Position numbers and translations under genes: made by a program. Below, piece after piece: positions 43,949-52,948 of a stretch of DNA of 64,000 nucleotides. The stretch covers positions 124,001-188,000 of the forward strand of contig JACKBV010000002.1 of the NCBI GenBank assembly GCA_020634315.1, written 5' to 3'. Within the stretch, counting starts at the first letter, position 1; each line of letters begins with the position of its first letter. This stretch comes from Ardenticatenaceae bacterium. Lineage in GTDB: Bacteria > Chloroflexota > Anaerolineae > Promineifilales > Promineifilaceae. The notes beneath the pieces were generated by a model. The model searched no databases. It had not been told where the DNA came from and saw only the letters and a list, made by a program, of their open reading frames with translations.

Positions 43949-46885
43949 TTGAATTTCACAACGCCATTGGCGCTGCTGCTCCTCTGTGTCATTCCTTACT
44001 TTTTCTGGTTAGGTCGGCCACGCACAACCATGCGGCGCTGGCGCGACTGGGTTAGTTTAGGGCTGCGCGTCCTAATCATTTTGCTGCTTACGCTCAGTTT
44101 AGCCGGCGCGCAAACTGTACGCGCCGCCGATGAATTGGCTGTCGTTTTTCTCGTCGATGCATCTGACTCCATCAACGCCGAACAGGCGGCACAAGCAGAA
44201 ACCTTTGTGCGTGAAGCCATCGCCACGATGACGCCAAATGATCAAGCGGCGGTCATCTTGTTTGGCGCAAACGCCCTGGTTGAGCGCCCCATGAGCGGGC
44301 TGGCGGAATTAGCGCCCGTCACCTCTGTGCCCCAAGCTTTACACACCGATCTCGCCGAAGCCATTCGGCTGGGGATGGCTTTATTCCCGGCGGGAAGCGC
44401 CCGGCGCATGGTCATTCTCAGCGATGGCATGGCAACACTCGGCGATACAACCGCTGCCGCGCAATTAGCCGCCGCCAGCCAGGTACAGGTTGATTTTGTG
44501 CATCTGTCACGCCAGGCGGGAGCCGTAGAAGCGTTACTGACGCGTGTCGATGCGCCGACGCGCGTCGTGCAGGGAGAAACCTTTCGCATTGATGTCACGG
44601 CCGAAAGCACAAGCGACATGCAGGCCAGTTTACGCGTCCTCGCTGGCGGCCAAATCGTTCACGAAGAGACGGTGGCGCTGCGTTCCGGCACAAACAACTT
44701 CACCATTCCCCTGCGGGCGACGGCACAAGAATTCGCCCGTTATCAAGTCCAACTGCTGCCAACGGCCGATACGTATTACCAAAACAACGAACTGGCCGCT
44801 TTTACCGAAATTATGGGGCCGCCACGCATCCTGATTGTGGCTAATGATGGGACGACGGCCGACGATGGCACGCCCCTTCCTGATGAATCGCCCCAGTTGC
44901 GGTTGGCCTTGGAAGCCGCCGGATTGGAAGTTGACCAAACGACACCCGCTAAACTATCGGCGAATCTGGCAGAATTGAGCAATTACGCCAGCATTGTGCT
45001 GGTAAATGTCAATGCCAAAAATTTGACGCCGCGCAAAATGGAAGCATTGCAAACATATGTGCGCGACTTGGGCGGCGGGCTGGTTGCCGTTGGCGGGCCA
45101 ACGAGTTATGGCATGGGCGGTTATTTCCGCACCCCGCTTGAAGAGACATTGCCGGTAGACATGCAAATTAAGGATCAAGAGCGCTTCCCATCGGTGAGTA
45201 TCGTCATTGTTATTGACCGGTCTGGCAGCATGGGCGCCACAGAAGGAGGCGTGACGAAGATTCAGTTAGCCGCCGAAGGGGCGATACGTGTCGTGGAATT
45301 GCTGAATGATTTTGACGAAATTACAGTCATTCCAGTTGACACAGCGCCGGATAATCCGATTGGGCCATTACCAGCCAGCGATAAGGAAACGGCCGTTGGC
45401 TTGATTCGCCAAATTGGCGCTGGGGGTGGCGGCATTTATGTGCGTACCGGGTTGGAAGCGGCCGCCGAGGCATTGGCGGGCAGTTCCAATCAGGTTAAGC
45501 ACATCATTTTACTGGCAGATGGCTCGGATTCGGAACAAAAAGAGGGCGTGCCGGAATTGATTGCCGGATTGACGGCGGAAAATGTGACGATTTCTACGGT
45601 CAGCATTGGGCAAGGGCCGGATACGGTGTGGTTGCAGCAAATGGCAGAGTTGGGAAACGGCCGTTTTCACTTCACCGATCAGGCCGCCAACTTGCCGCAA
45701 ATCTTCACACAGGAAACCACGTCCATCCAACGCAGTTATTTGGTTGAAGAGCGCTTTTTCCCCAGCCTGGGCAGCAGCAGCCCCATTTTGGCAGGAATAA
45801 CGGCCGTACCGCCGCTGTATGGGTATGTGGGAACCAGCCCAAAAGGGACGGCGCAAGTCATTTTGAAAACACACATGGATGATCCGCTGCTGGCCGCGTG
45901 GCAATATGGTTTGGGTCGCGCCGTAGCCTGGACATCGGATGCCACTGGCCGTTGGGCCACAGATTGGGTGCGTTGGGATGGATTCCCGGCATTTTGGGCG
46001 CAAACGGTGCGCTGGACGATTGCGCAGGGGTTAAACAGTAATGTGGAAACGGCCGTTACGCTGCAAGAAGAACAGGCTTCGTTAACCGTCAACGTGCGCG
46101 GCAGCGACAACTCTTTTCTCAACAACCTGATCATGGAAGCCAATGTCGTTGCCCCCGATGGCGTCGTCACCAATCTCACCTTGTCGCAAACAGCGCCCGG
46201 ACAATATGCTGGGGCATTTACACCGGAAACGGAAGGCGCATACTTGATTCGCGTGGCGGGCGGCAGTGCCGCTGAAGGGGATGATACGGCCGTTGCGCAA
46301 ACAATGGGCTGGGTATTGGGCTACTCACCAGAGTACCAACAATTTGAGAGTGATCCGTTCTTGCTGACGACGCTCGCCGAGCTGACAGAAGGGCGGGATT
46401 TGACGAGTGAAGCGGATGCGGTAACGGCCGTATTCGACCACACCCTCCCCAGCCAAACGGCAACACGCCCAATTTGGCCCTGGTTAACGCTAGCCGCTGT
46501 GGTGCTGCTCCCCTTCGACATTGCTACGCGCCGACTAGTCATTACGCGCCGCGATTGGCAGCGTGCCTGGGCAGCAACCTTTGGACGATTACGGCCGCAG
46601 GTGGTGCAGCCCACCGCCAGACCAGAGCAAGTATCACGCCTCTTCCAGGCGAAAGAACGTGCCAGCACACAAAGCACAGCTGAAACGACAAATCAACCAA
46701 CATCGTCTGGCTCATCCACACCCGTTACACCAACACCTGCTGCACCGACCAACGCGCCAGCCCAACCAACGACACCCCCTCCCGCAAAACCATCACAGGC
46801 ACCAACCACACCCCCATCTGGCACACTGGCGTCTCGTTTATTGGCGAAAAAACGAGACCAAGACGAGTCGCCTGACGCCAAATAA
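43949..46885 (+). CDS. Membrane protein with two von Willebrand A domains
   Basis: A 978-residue protein. Two helices at about 4-20 and 32-52 place the next part outside; a VWA domain (about 62-200) has a MIDAS-like DASDSIN, and a second VWA (about 410-590) has DRSGSMG. Between them is a CARDB/DUF-like region and a Rossmann-like block (LVNVNAKNLTPRKM, GGLVAVGGPTSYGMGGY) similar to glutamine-amidotransferase-like domains of this family. A C-terminal helix (about 850-875) precedes a Pro/Thr-rich cytoplasmic tail of about 80 residues. The start is TTG with AAGGA just before it. It forms an operon with the histidine-kinase-like gene and resembles BatA-type or stress-linked VWA proteins. Confidence 0.82.
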   Translation: MNFTTPLALLLLCVIPYFFWLGRPRTTMRRWRDWVSLGLRVLIILLLTLSLAGAQTVRAADELAVVFLVDASDSINAEQAAQAETFVREAIATMTPNDQAAVILFGANALVERPMSGLAELAPVTSVPQALHTDLAEAIRLGMALFPAGSARRMVILSDGMATLGDTTAAAQLAAASQVQVDFVHLSRQAGAVEALLTRVDAPTRVVQGETFRIDVTAESTSDMQASLRVLAGGQIVHEETVALRSGTNNFTIPLRATAQEFARYQVQLLPTADTYYQNNELAAFTEIMGPPRILIVANDGTTADDGTPLPDESPQLRLALEAAGLEVDQTTPAKLSANLAELSNYASIVLVNVNAKNLTPRKMEALQTYVRDLGGGLVAVGGPTSYGMGGYFRTPLEETLPVDMQIKDQERFPSVSIVIVIDRSGSMGATEGGVTKIQLAAEGAIRVVELLNDFDEITVIPVDTAPDNPIGPLPASDKETAVGLIRQIGAGGGGIYVRTGLEAAAEALAGSSNQVKHIILLADGSDSEQKEGVPELIAGLTAENVTISTVSIGQGPDTVWLQQMAELGNGRFHFTDQAANLPQIFTQETTSIQRSYLVEERFFPSLGSSSPILAGITAVPPLYGYVGTSPKGTAQVILKTHMDDPLLAAWQYGLGRAVAWTSDATGRWATDWVRWDGFPAFWAQTVRWTIAQGLNSNVETAVTLQEEQASLTVNVRGSDNSFLNNLIMEANVVAPDGVVTNLTLSQTAPGQYAGAFTPETEGAYLIRVAGGSAAEGDDTAVAQTMGWVLGYSPEYQQFESDPFLLTTLAELTEGRDLTSEADAVTAVFDHTLPSQTATRPIWPWLTLAAVVLLPFDIATRRLVITRRDWQRAWAATFGRLRPQVVQPTARPEQVSRLFQAKERASTQSTAETTNQPTSSGSSTPVTPTPAAPTNAPAQPTTPPPAKPSQAPTTPPSGTLASRLLAKKRDQDESPDAK

Positions 46886-46973
46886 AGACGCCTCTACACC
46901 CCGCAAACTCCCTTCTCGCTGCCGTCAAATAGCAATCTCTTAAATAAACATCCTCTCTCTATGTAGGATGGTG

Positions 46974-46979
46974 TATAAT
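46974..46979 (+). promoter_or_regulatory. Candidate -10 element of the subtilase gene
   Basis: A consensus TATAAT about 155 bases before the ATG, giving a long leader; no good -35 is present (TCCTCT at the expected place). Confidence 0.4.
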
Positions 46980-47135
46980 GTGTGTATAGTACAAAAGTCA
47001 TACTAGAACACCCTGTGGCACCTGCAAAATAGAGGGCCAAATCACCAAAATTTAGTTCACTTTACAGTCTTAATATTAATTGAAACCTTTCTCAGTTAAC
47101 CTGAAAATCTTAGAAGTTAGGAAGGAGTACACAAA

Positions 47136-48791
47136 ATGAAAAAGGCGATTGTTTTGGCGATTCTGTTACTGGCATTAACGGCCGTCACAGGGTTCACCGT
47201 CACTGCATCACACACAATTCCTGTGATTGTCCAGGCAGAAAACGTAGAAACGGCCGTAACAGTGGCTCAGTCATATGGTGCGCAAGTACACGAGCAACTT
47301 GACATCATCAATGCTGTATCTGCTGATCTGCCACAGACGCAACTCGCGGCACTAAGCGCTGATTCGCGTGTTGTCCAGGTCATTGTTGACGATAAAGCCA
47401 CCATTGCCAGTGGTGGTGGATTTGGAACCCCGCCCGATTCTTACTCTCCCGAAGTGATGGGAGTTGATCAGGTTTGGGACAGCGGCATTACTGGCAGCGG
47501 TGTCACCGTCGCCGTTATTGACACCGGCATCGCCTTTCACCCCAATGCATCCCAATACATCCTTGCCCGTTATGATGCACTCGATAATGGCCCATTGCGC
47601 CCAGACCCACATGGTCATGGCACAATGATGACCAGCATCATTGGCAACCCCTCAGAAGACAGCGATGGATATTTGGGTGTAGCCCCCAACGTCAAATATG
47701 TCGATGTTCGCGTTCTGGATGAAAATGGCAGCGGCACATACACTGACATCATCGAAGGGCTAAACTGGGTTCTGGCAAACAAAGACACCTATAACATCCG
47801 CGTCGCCAATCTTTCACTGGTTGCCAGCATTGAAGGCCCTTATTGGGATAACCCCATCAACCAAGCTGTAGAAGCTTTATGGGATGCTGGTGTTGTGGTT
47901 GTCGCCGCGGCCGGTAATGGCGGGCCAAATGCCCTCACAATTGCCACGCCCGGCAACGATCCCTTTATCATCACAGTGGGAGCATTCACCGACAACTATA
48001 CGCCAGCAGATGAAAGTGACGATTACGTCACGCCATTTAGCGGCGCTGGCCCAACTGAATCCGGTTTCATTAAACCAGATGTCATTGCACCAGGAGCACA
48101 CATTATTACCATGGCTCGCCCCTCGGCAGCATGGCCGCAAGAACACCCAGACGCCCATCTATATGGCTATTACTACGAAATTGCCGGTACATCCGCCTCA
48201 TCAGCAGCCGTAAGTGGTGTGGTAGCCCTCATGTTGCAAGCCAATCCTGACATGACGCCAAATCAGGTTAAATATGCACTGATGACCTCTGCACGGCCGG
48301 CTACATATGCCGATGGAACATTAGCCTGGAGTGTTTACCAGCAAGGCACTGGGCGCGTTTGGGCACCAGCCGCCGTTCTGACTCCTCCTGCGGGTGAAGC
48401 CAATGGTAACATGGTTCCCGGTGAAGCCTATGTTGGCCCTGTTGTCTATCGTGATGGGCAATTCCGCCTGGTTGATGAAGTAGGCGAAACTATTCCAGAC
48501 GCTGACAGCTATATCTGGGACGGTACATATGATTCTAGCGCCAGCGGCTATGCCTGGGTTGGCGGTTATGCCTGGGTTGGCGGCTACGCCTGGGTTGGTG
48601 GTTATGCCTGGGTTGGCAGCTTTGACTGGATACCGTTAGAAACAGGCGATAACTGGCAAAGCGGTTATACTTGGGCAGGCGAGGAAGGCTGGGTTGGTGG
48701 CTACGCCTGGGTTGGTGGCTACGCCTGGGTTGGCGGCTACGCCTGGGTCGGTAATTACATCCTTCCGGCACTGCTTGACGCTAGCGAGTGA
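47136..48791 (+). CDS. Exported subtilisin-like (S8) protease with GYAWVG hexapeptide repeats
   Basis: A 551-residue exported protease. A signal peptide (1-24) and an I9-like propeptide (to about 88) precede the catalytic domain: D129 in AVIDTGI, H161 in GHGTMM, Asn in AAAGNGG and S353 in GTSASSAA. The Ser motif lacks the usual GTSMAxP proline. Behind a short linker the C-terminus holds four perfect GYAWVG units (residues 471-494), a degenerate middle (GYTWAGEEGWVG) and three more (522-539). Such aromatic hexapeptides might form a beta-rich surface anchor. A GGAAGGAG ribosome-binding site lies seven bases before the ATG. Confidence 0.9.
   Translation: MKKAIVLAILLLALTAVTGFTVTASHTIPVIVQAENVETAVTVAQSYGAQVHEQLDIINAVSADLPQTQLAALSADSRVVQVIVDDKATIASGGGFGTPPDSYSPEVMGVDQVWDSGITGSGVTVAVIDTGIAFHPNASQYILARYDALDNGPLRPDPHGHGTMMTSIIGNPSEDSDGYLGVAPNVKYVDVRVLDENGSGTYTDIIEGLNWVLANKDTYNIRVANLSLVASIEGPYWDNPINQAVEALWDAGVVVVAAAGNGGPNALTIATPGNDPFIITVGAFTDNYTPADESDDYVTPFSGAGPTESGFIKPDVIAPGAHIITMARPSAAWPQEHPDAHLYGYYYEIAGTSASSAAVSGVVALMLQANPDMTPNQVKYALMTSARPATYADGTLAWSVYQQGTGRVWAPAAVLTPPAGEANGNMVPGEAYVGPVVYRDGQFRLVDEVGETIPDADSYIWDGTYDSSASGYAWVGGYAWVGGYAWVGGYAWVGSFDWIPLETGDNWQSGYTWAGEEGWVGGYAWVGGYAWVGGYAWVGNYILPALLDASE
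48546..48617 (+). repeat. 18-bp coding tandem repeats, array 1 (4 units)
   Basis: Four contiguous 18-bp units of the type GGCTATGCCTGGGTTGGC, differing only at third codon positions, each encoding GYAWVG. They belong to the subtilase gene. Confidence 0.95.
48699..48752 (+). repeat. 18-bp coding tandem repeats, array 2 (3 units)
   Basis: Three contiguous units GGCTACGCCTGGGTTGGT-like, again coding GYAWVG, 81 bases after array 1. The preceding GGAAGGCTGGGTTGGT is a degenerate fourth unit. Confidence 0.95.
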
Positions 48792-48872
48792 TGACGGAAC
48801 TCCTTTCTAGTCATCGGGGAGTTTGAAAAGTAAGTCTGTTAAGGCTTTCTGTTGTGAACGTTGGTAAAAATC

Positions 48873-48922
48873 TGACGCATTTACTCGATATTCAACATCA
48901 TCGAATTCGGGTAAATGCGTCA
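48873..48922. repeat. 12-bp inverted repeat overlapping a histidine kinase start
   Basis: TGACGCATTTAC (48873-48884) and GTAAATGCGTCA (48911-48922) are perfect arms around a 26-base loop; TCGA occurs inside both edges. The most upstream ATG of the kinase lies inside the right arm. It could act as an operator, a hairpin that hides the start, or just a dispersed repeat. Confidence 0.7.
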
Positions 48923-50525
48923 CAATCTGTACAAAGGTTACTGTCAAACATATGCTGCTGTTTTGTTTCATCAATCAAGCTCAAATTGTAACTTTTGTCG
49001 ATTTTATTTGATCATCCACGTGCCTCCAGTGTCTCATTCTAACTCACCTGTCACCGCACGAAACATATATCTGACTGTTGTCAGTTTGTTTGGCATTGGC
49101 CTTGTTGTTTATGGCCTTATCTCATTACCCAGTTTCGAATCTCCAACTAACTTTCTATTATTGGTTCTGCTTGGCATTTCAGCTCAAATTACCTCAACGG
49201 TTCTTTCAGGTGGGGATATTGCTGTTGAAGTGAGTACGGCCGTTAGCATGGCGACCCTCTCCCTCTATGGGCGCGAAGCCGGGGTATTGGTGGCGGCGTC
49301 CGCACTCATCACGCTTTCCGTGCTCAGCCTGCGGGCAAATTGGCCTGGATGGGCGCGTGCCGTCGAACGTATTGGCTTCAACATTGGCATGGGTACCATC
49401 TCCATCTTTTTGGCCGGAACCCTGTTTGACCTTCTCAACGCCTTAAACACACAGAATCTTGTGGTGCAAACCTTCATATCCTGGCTTAGCGCGGCCATTG
49501 TCAATGATCAGATTAACTTGTGGCTGCTGATTGCCCTGCTGCATCTGCAAAGCCAGGCCGATCCGCGTAAACTGTGGCACCAAAACAAATGGGCGATCCC
49601 TATTAACGTGCTCGTTATGAGTGCGGGTGGCGGCGTCCTTGCTTTTGCCGTAGAACAATTTGACATCATTGGGATGGGCATCTTTTTTCTCCCCATTGTT
49701 TTGTCAGCATACGCTTTTCGTCTGTATGTCAACCAGACAAAACAGCAAATGGAACGGCTTGAAGAACTGGTGGCCGCACGGACAAATGATTTGCGTGCGG
49801 CCAACGCAGAGTTGGCAGAACTCCACAAGACCAAGGATGCATATCTTGCCGTTTTAACGCATGATATGCGCACGCCATTAAGCAGCATCAAGGGATATGC
49901 TTCCGTTTTGAGTAAAGGGAATTTAGCCGAGGATCAACAAAGGCATATCGCTAAAATCCTTACGCGCAGCCAGGACTCTCTCATGGAAATTGTGAATAAC
50001 ATCCTTGAGATTGAAAATTTGCAATCTGGCACGCCCATAGAATTAGATCGCACTGATTTTGATCTGGCATATCTGATCGTTCTTGTCAGCGAAACGATTC
50101 AAGCGCAGGCACGGGAAAAGAATATTAGCTTGCAGTATGACGAGAATCCAACAGAAATCAATGTGAATGGCGACCGCGAAAAAATAAAACGTGTGTTGAC
50201 AAATCTCATTGCCAATGCGGTGAAATATACAGAAGAAAATGGCACCGTTACAGCGAAGGCTCGCGTAGAAGACGGGTATGCCGTTGTTGATGTTGTCGAC
50301 ACAGGCTATGGCATTCCTGCGGACGAATTACCGTATATTTTTGATCGGTTCCGCCGTGTCAAAGGGCATCGGCATATCGCTGTGGGAACAGGCTTGGGGC
50401 TGGCTATTGTGAAAAGCCTGGTTGAAGCGCATCAAGGCCAAATTTTAGTGACCAGTGAAGAAGGTGCTGGCAGCACCTTTACCATGAAATTACCCCTACA
50501 AACAGATGATGCTCTGGTAGCATAA
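48915..50525 (+). CDS. Membrane sensor histidine kinase
   Basis: A 536-residue kinase by the longest frame. About six transmembrane helices (residues 48-265) form a MASE-like sensor; a coiled-coil linker (QMERLEELVAARTNDLRAANAELAEL) leads to the HisKA domain with H-box LTHDMRTPLSS (intact acceptor His) and the ATPase with N-box NLIANAVKYT, G1 DTGYGIP, F-box FDRFRR and G2 GTGLGLA. Start choice is uncertain: the first ATG lies in an inverted repeat and the first ~35 residues look non-conserved and Cys-rich, so GTG at 49020 or 49029 is a serious alternative, though no clear ribosome-binding site is seen. No partner response regulator is adjacent. Confidence 0.87.
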   Translation: MRHNLYKGYCQTYAAVLFHQSSSNCNFCRFYLIIHVPPVSHSNSPVTARNIYLTVVSLFGIGLVVYGLISLPSFESPTNFLLLVLLGISAQITSTVLSGGDIAVEVSTAVSMATLSLYGREAGVLVAASALITLSVLSLRANWPGWARAVERIGFNIGMGTISIFLAGTLFDLLNALNTQNLVVQTFISWLSAAIVNDQINLWLLIALLHLQSQADPRKLWHQNKWAIPINVLVMSAGGGVLAFAVEQFDIIGMGIFFLPIVLSAYAFRLYVNQTKQQMERLEELVAARTNDLRAANAELAELHKTKDAYLAVLTHDMRTPLSSIKGYASVLSKGNLAEDQQRHIAKILTRSQDSLMEIVNNILEIENLQSGTPIELDRTDFDLAYLIVLVSETIQAQAREKNISLQYDENPTEINVNGDREKIKRVLTNLIANAVKYTEENGTVTAKARVEDGYAVVDVVDTGYGIPADELPYIFDRFRRVKGHRHIAVGTGLGLAIVKSLVEAHQGQILVTSEEGAGSTFTMKLPLQTDDALVA

Positions 50526-50560
50526 AGTAACAATTGACTTCATGCGATTCTGGATAAGGG

Positions 50561-50586
50561 CTAGATCAGGAATTGATCTAGTTTTT
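50561..50586 (+). terminator. Terminator of the histidine kinase gene
   Basis: CTAGATCA-GGAAT-TGATCTAG followed by five T residues, 36 bases after the stop codon. Confidence 0.88.
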
Positions 50587-50609
50587 CGTATTCTTTGTTT
50601 TTAATCTGG

Positions 50610-50646
50610 TTAGAGGGGTTCAATTTTGGAAATTGAACCCCTCTAA
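50610..50646. repeat. Inverted repeat, GGTTCAA family (copy 2)
   Basis: A perfect 17-bp inverted repeat, TTAGAGGGGTTCAATTT / AAATTGAACCCCTCTAA, loop TGG, with no T-run. Related in sequence to the element at 34729-34762. Confidence 0.8.
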
Positions 50647-50677
50647 AGATTATGTACACTTGTTAAGCGTTGGGTTT

Positions 50678-51634
50678 TTATGCGGAGGCGATGAAGGAAT
50701 ATCCCACGGGGACATCTTCACGGGTGAAGGTGGCGGTTAGCCAGACGCGGCGAATGGTGAGGAGGGGGGAGATGGCGGCGTGTTCGTTGTCGGATAACGG
50801 CCGTTCCGAGTAATACCCCGCAAAAAACGCTTCCGTCAAGTCTTGCGAGACATTCAGCAAATCGGTGTTCTGCAAAAAGGCGGCAATGTCATAGGCACGC
50901 CAACCGGGGCCACACAGGTCAAAGTTGAAGAACGTCAGGTTATCATCATCGCGGAAGAACGTATTGTTGCTGTGGAAATCGCCGCCAATTGGCCCCCAGC
51001 TATCTTCTGTGTAATAGGGGTTGCGGATAATCTCCAAAATTTCCTCTTTCGCTTCGGCGGCCGATGTCACAAGCAAGTCCAGGTCTCGCCGCCGTTCGGG
51101 ACGATCTCCCCAAATGCGCTGCAAACGTGCCACCGGTCGATCTACGAGAAATTCCAGATTCATCTCTTGCCGCTTGTAATCGGTCTGGAAGTTGTTGGAG
51201 ACCTTATGGATTTTTGCCATCGCCGCGCCCAGCGCATAGAGCTGGTTTTCATTGCGCGGATTCATTGGCTGTCCTTCGGCAAAGCTGAACAATGCATAGT
51301 AGCGTGTGCCTTCGGGAGCTTCGACTTTATTGAGGAAACGGCCGTCTGCGCGGCGAATAGGATACGACACCGGCAACCCCTGTTCACGCAAAAAGTCGAG
51401 CCAGGCTAGTTCATACTCGTAATCAGATTCCTGCCGCAGCAAATGCGACCCTTCCTGATAAACACGCAGCGCGTATTTGCGGTCGCCAACCAGGACCCTG
51501 TAATGGTCATTGTCTTGAGTGCGCAGCATCTTGCTAAACAGGCGGCACTGAATTGGCTCCTTAAACTCATATTCTTGTGCAATCAACTCTGCCAGCGCAT
51601 CGCCAGCAATAAATGAACGTGTAATACGGATCAT
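50678..51634 (-). CDS. APH-fold phosphotransferase (choline/homoserine kinase-like)
   Basis: A 318-residue protein of the aminoglycoside phosphotransferase-like fold. The N-lobe has YALRVYQEGSH (Lys replaced by Arg at ALRVY); the catalytic loop GGDFHSNNTFF (Brenner motif, Asp as base, Asn downstream) and NFDLCGPGWRAYDIAAFL (metal-binding Asp) are clear. The group includes RdoA/YihE-type protein kinases and small-molecule kinases; the substrate is unknown. It ends 50 bases after a terminator of the preceding plus-strand kinase. It lies 39 bases downstream of the LLM oxidoreductase on the same strand, so they likely form an operon. Confidence 0.82.
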   Translation of the reverse strand: MIRITRSFIAGDALAELIAQEYEFKEPIQCRLFSKMLRTQDNDHYRVLVGDRKYALRVYQEGSHLLRQESDYEYELAWLDFLREQGLPVSYPIRRADGRFLNKVEAPEGTRYYALFSFAEGQPMNPRNENQLYALGAAMAKIHKVSNNFQTDYKRQEMNLEFLVDRPVARLQRIWGDRPERRRDLDLLVTSAAEAKEEILEIIRNPYYTEDSWGPIGGDFHSNNTFFRDDDNLTFFNFDLCGPGWRAYDIAAFLQNTDLLNVSQDLTEAFFAGYYSERPLSDNEHAAISPLLTIRRVWLTATFTREDVPVGYSFIASA

Positions 51635-51673
51635 GGTCTGTCGTTATCCTCCAGTTGATAAACGATTCGCGTT

Positions 51674-52690
51674 TCATGAATTAAACCCGGCGACAGATGC
51701 AGCCCAACCCGCATCATCTTCACCAGGAATAAAGGGCAAATAGTAACTGACGCGATCCAGCAAATTGCCATATTTTGCTTGAATCTTAGCGGGCAGTTCT
51801 GCCCAGGTGCCGCTGACAGCACACGCATCAAGCACATCATCGCCTATTAAATCTGCCATTTGCGTCCATGCCCCAGCACGGGCCAACTGCCCTAACTGCC
51901 GAGACAAATCACCCCAGCCGTGTAATTCTAGCACGACTTTGTAAGCGGGTGTACTCATATAAAAAGCGAGCTGCTGCCGCACAAAGGCTTCAACTTCGGC
52001 CGCCGGGCGGATGCCATCGGTGGGAATGGCAAAGATGCCGGCCGAAAGGGTGAAATTGGAACGAGAACGGCCGTTTCTCGCCCACCCCTTCTCCAATTCC
52101 GGCAGCGCAAACTCCTGCAAATACGTCACCGTATGCACCGGATGAATGTGTACACCGTCGCAATGCGTGCCCGCCAGCCGCAGCATTTGTTCATTAACGG
52201 CCGCAATATAAATAGGAATCTCCGGATAATCGTGTGGGCCAGGATCAAAAAACGGGGTCATCAATTGCAGCTTAAAAAATTCGCCCACATAATCCAATGG
52301 CTTGCCCTGCTGCCAACAATCCCAACAAGCGTGAATGGCCTCAATCGTCTCGCGCATCTTCTTGATCGGCTTCTCCCATTTCACACCAAAGCGCAGCACG
52401 TTATGGGCTTTTACCTGCGTCCCCAGGCCAAGAATGAAACGCCCCTGGCTGTACTGTGCCAACTGCCAGGCAATGTAGGCGGTGAGGGTAGGACTGCGCG
52501 GAAAGGCCACGGCAACGGCCGTTCCCACATTCATGCGCTTGCTGTGTTCCGCCGCCAACGTCAACCCCAAAAAAGGATCGCCCTGCGTCTCCGCCAGCCA
52601 ACAGCCAGCAAAGCCCAACGCTTCTGCCGCCTGCGCATAAGCCGCCATCTGCCCCAAGTCAAAACTCAACAAGGTCACATCAAATTCCAT
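51674..52690 (-). CDS. LLM-class F420-dependent oxidoreductase (TIGR03617-like)
   Basis: A 338-residue luciferase-like TIM-barrel protein, a family that typically uses coenzyme F420. Motifs: AEALGFAGCWLAETQGDPFL, GTAVAVAFPRSPTLTAYIAWQLAQYSQGRFILGLGTQ and the C-terminal half with PIYIAAVNEQMLRLAG and CDGVHIHPV. These match the TIGR03617 branch, whose substrate is unknown. The frame is open much further upstream, but the ATG at 52690 is chosen: GGAGG lies four bases before it and the fold starts right there. It is divergent from the ferritin-like gene and precedes the APH-fold kinase. Confidence 0.88.
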   Translation of the reverse strand: MEFDVTLLSFDLGQMAAYAQAAEALGFAGCWLAETQGDPFLGLTLAAEHSKRMNVGTAVAVAFPRSPTLTAYIAWQLAQYSQGRFILGLGTQVKAHNVLRFGVKWEKPIKKMRETIEAIHACWDCWQQGKPLDYVGEFFKLQLMTPFFDPGPHDYPEIPIYIAAVNEQMLRLAGTHCDGVHIHPVHTVTYLQEFALPELEKGWARNGRSRSNFTLSAGIFAIPTDGIRPAAEVEAFVRQQLAFYMSTPAYKVVLELHGWGDLSRQLGQLARAGAWTQMADLIGDDVLDACAVSGTWAELPAKIQAKYGNLLDRVSYYLPFIPGEDDAGWAASVAGFNS

Positions 52691-52803
52691 ATCGCCTCCA
52701 GTGGGATGGATACAGAGTAAAAGGTGAATCTTCGCTTTTACCCATTGCAATGGCTCGCTCCCCAGCGTAATTATAATGAAATATGATCTATCGACCAGAA
52801 GCC

Positions 52804-52832
52804 TTGTACCAATTCGGCACAATCGGTATACT
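52804..52832 (+). promoter_or_regulatory. Sigma-70-type promoter of the ferritin-like gene
   Basis: TTGTAC (52804-52809) and TATACT (52827-52832), spacer 17 bases; the resulting leader is about 110 bases. Confidence 0.65.
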
Positions 52833-52948
52833 GAGCATGCTTGGGCATCACCCTGAAGTTGCTCAAACAAATAAGACCCTATAGTCTCCATATCATGGGA
52901 TTCGGGGCCAACCGAATTCCACCATTCCCTATAGAAAAGGAGAGCCTC

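Noticed and set aside
48546..48752. 18-bp repeats as a CRISPR array
   Set aside because: Units are contiguous, in frame and translated as GYAWVG; there are no spacers and no cas genes.
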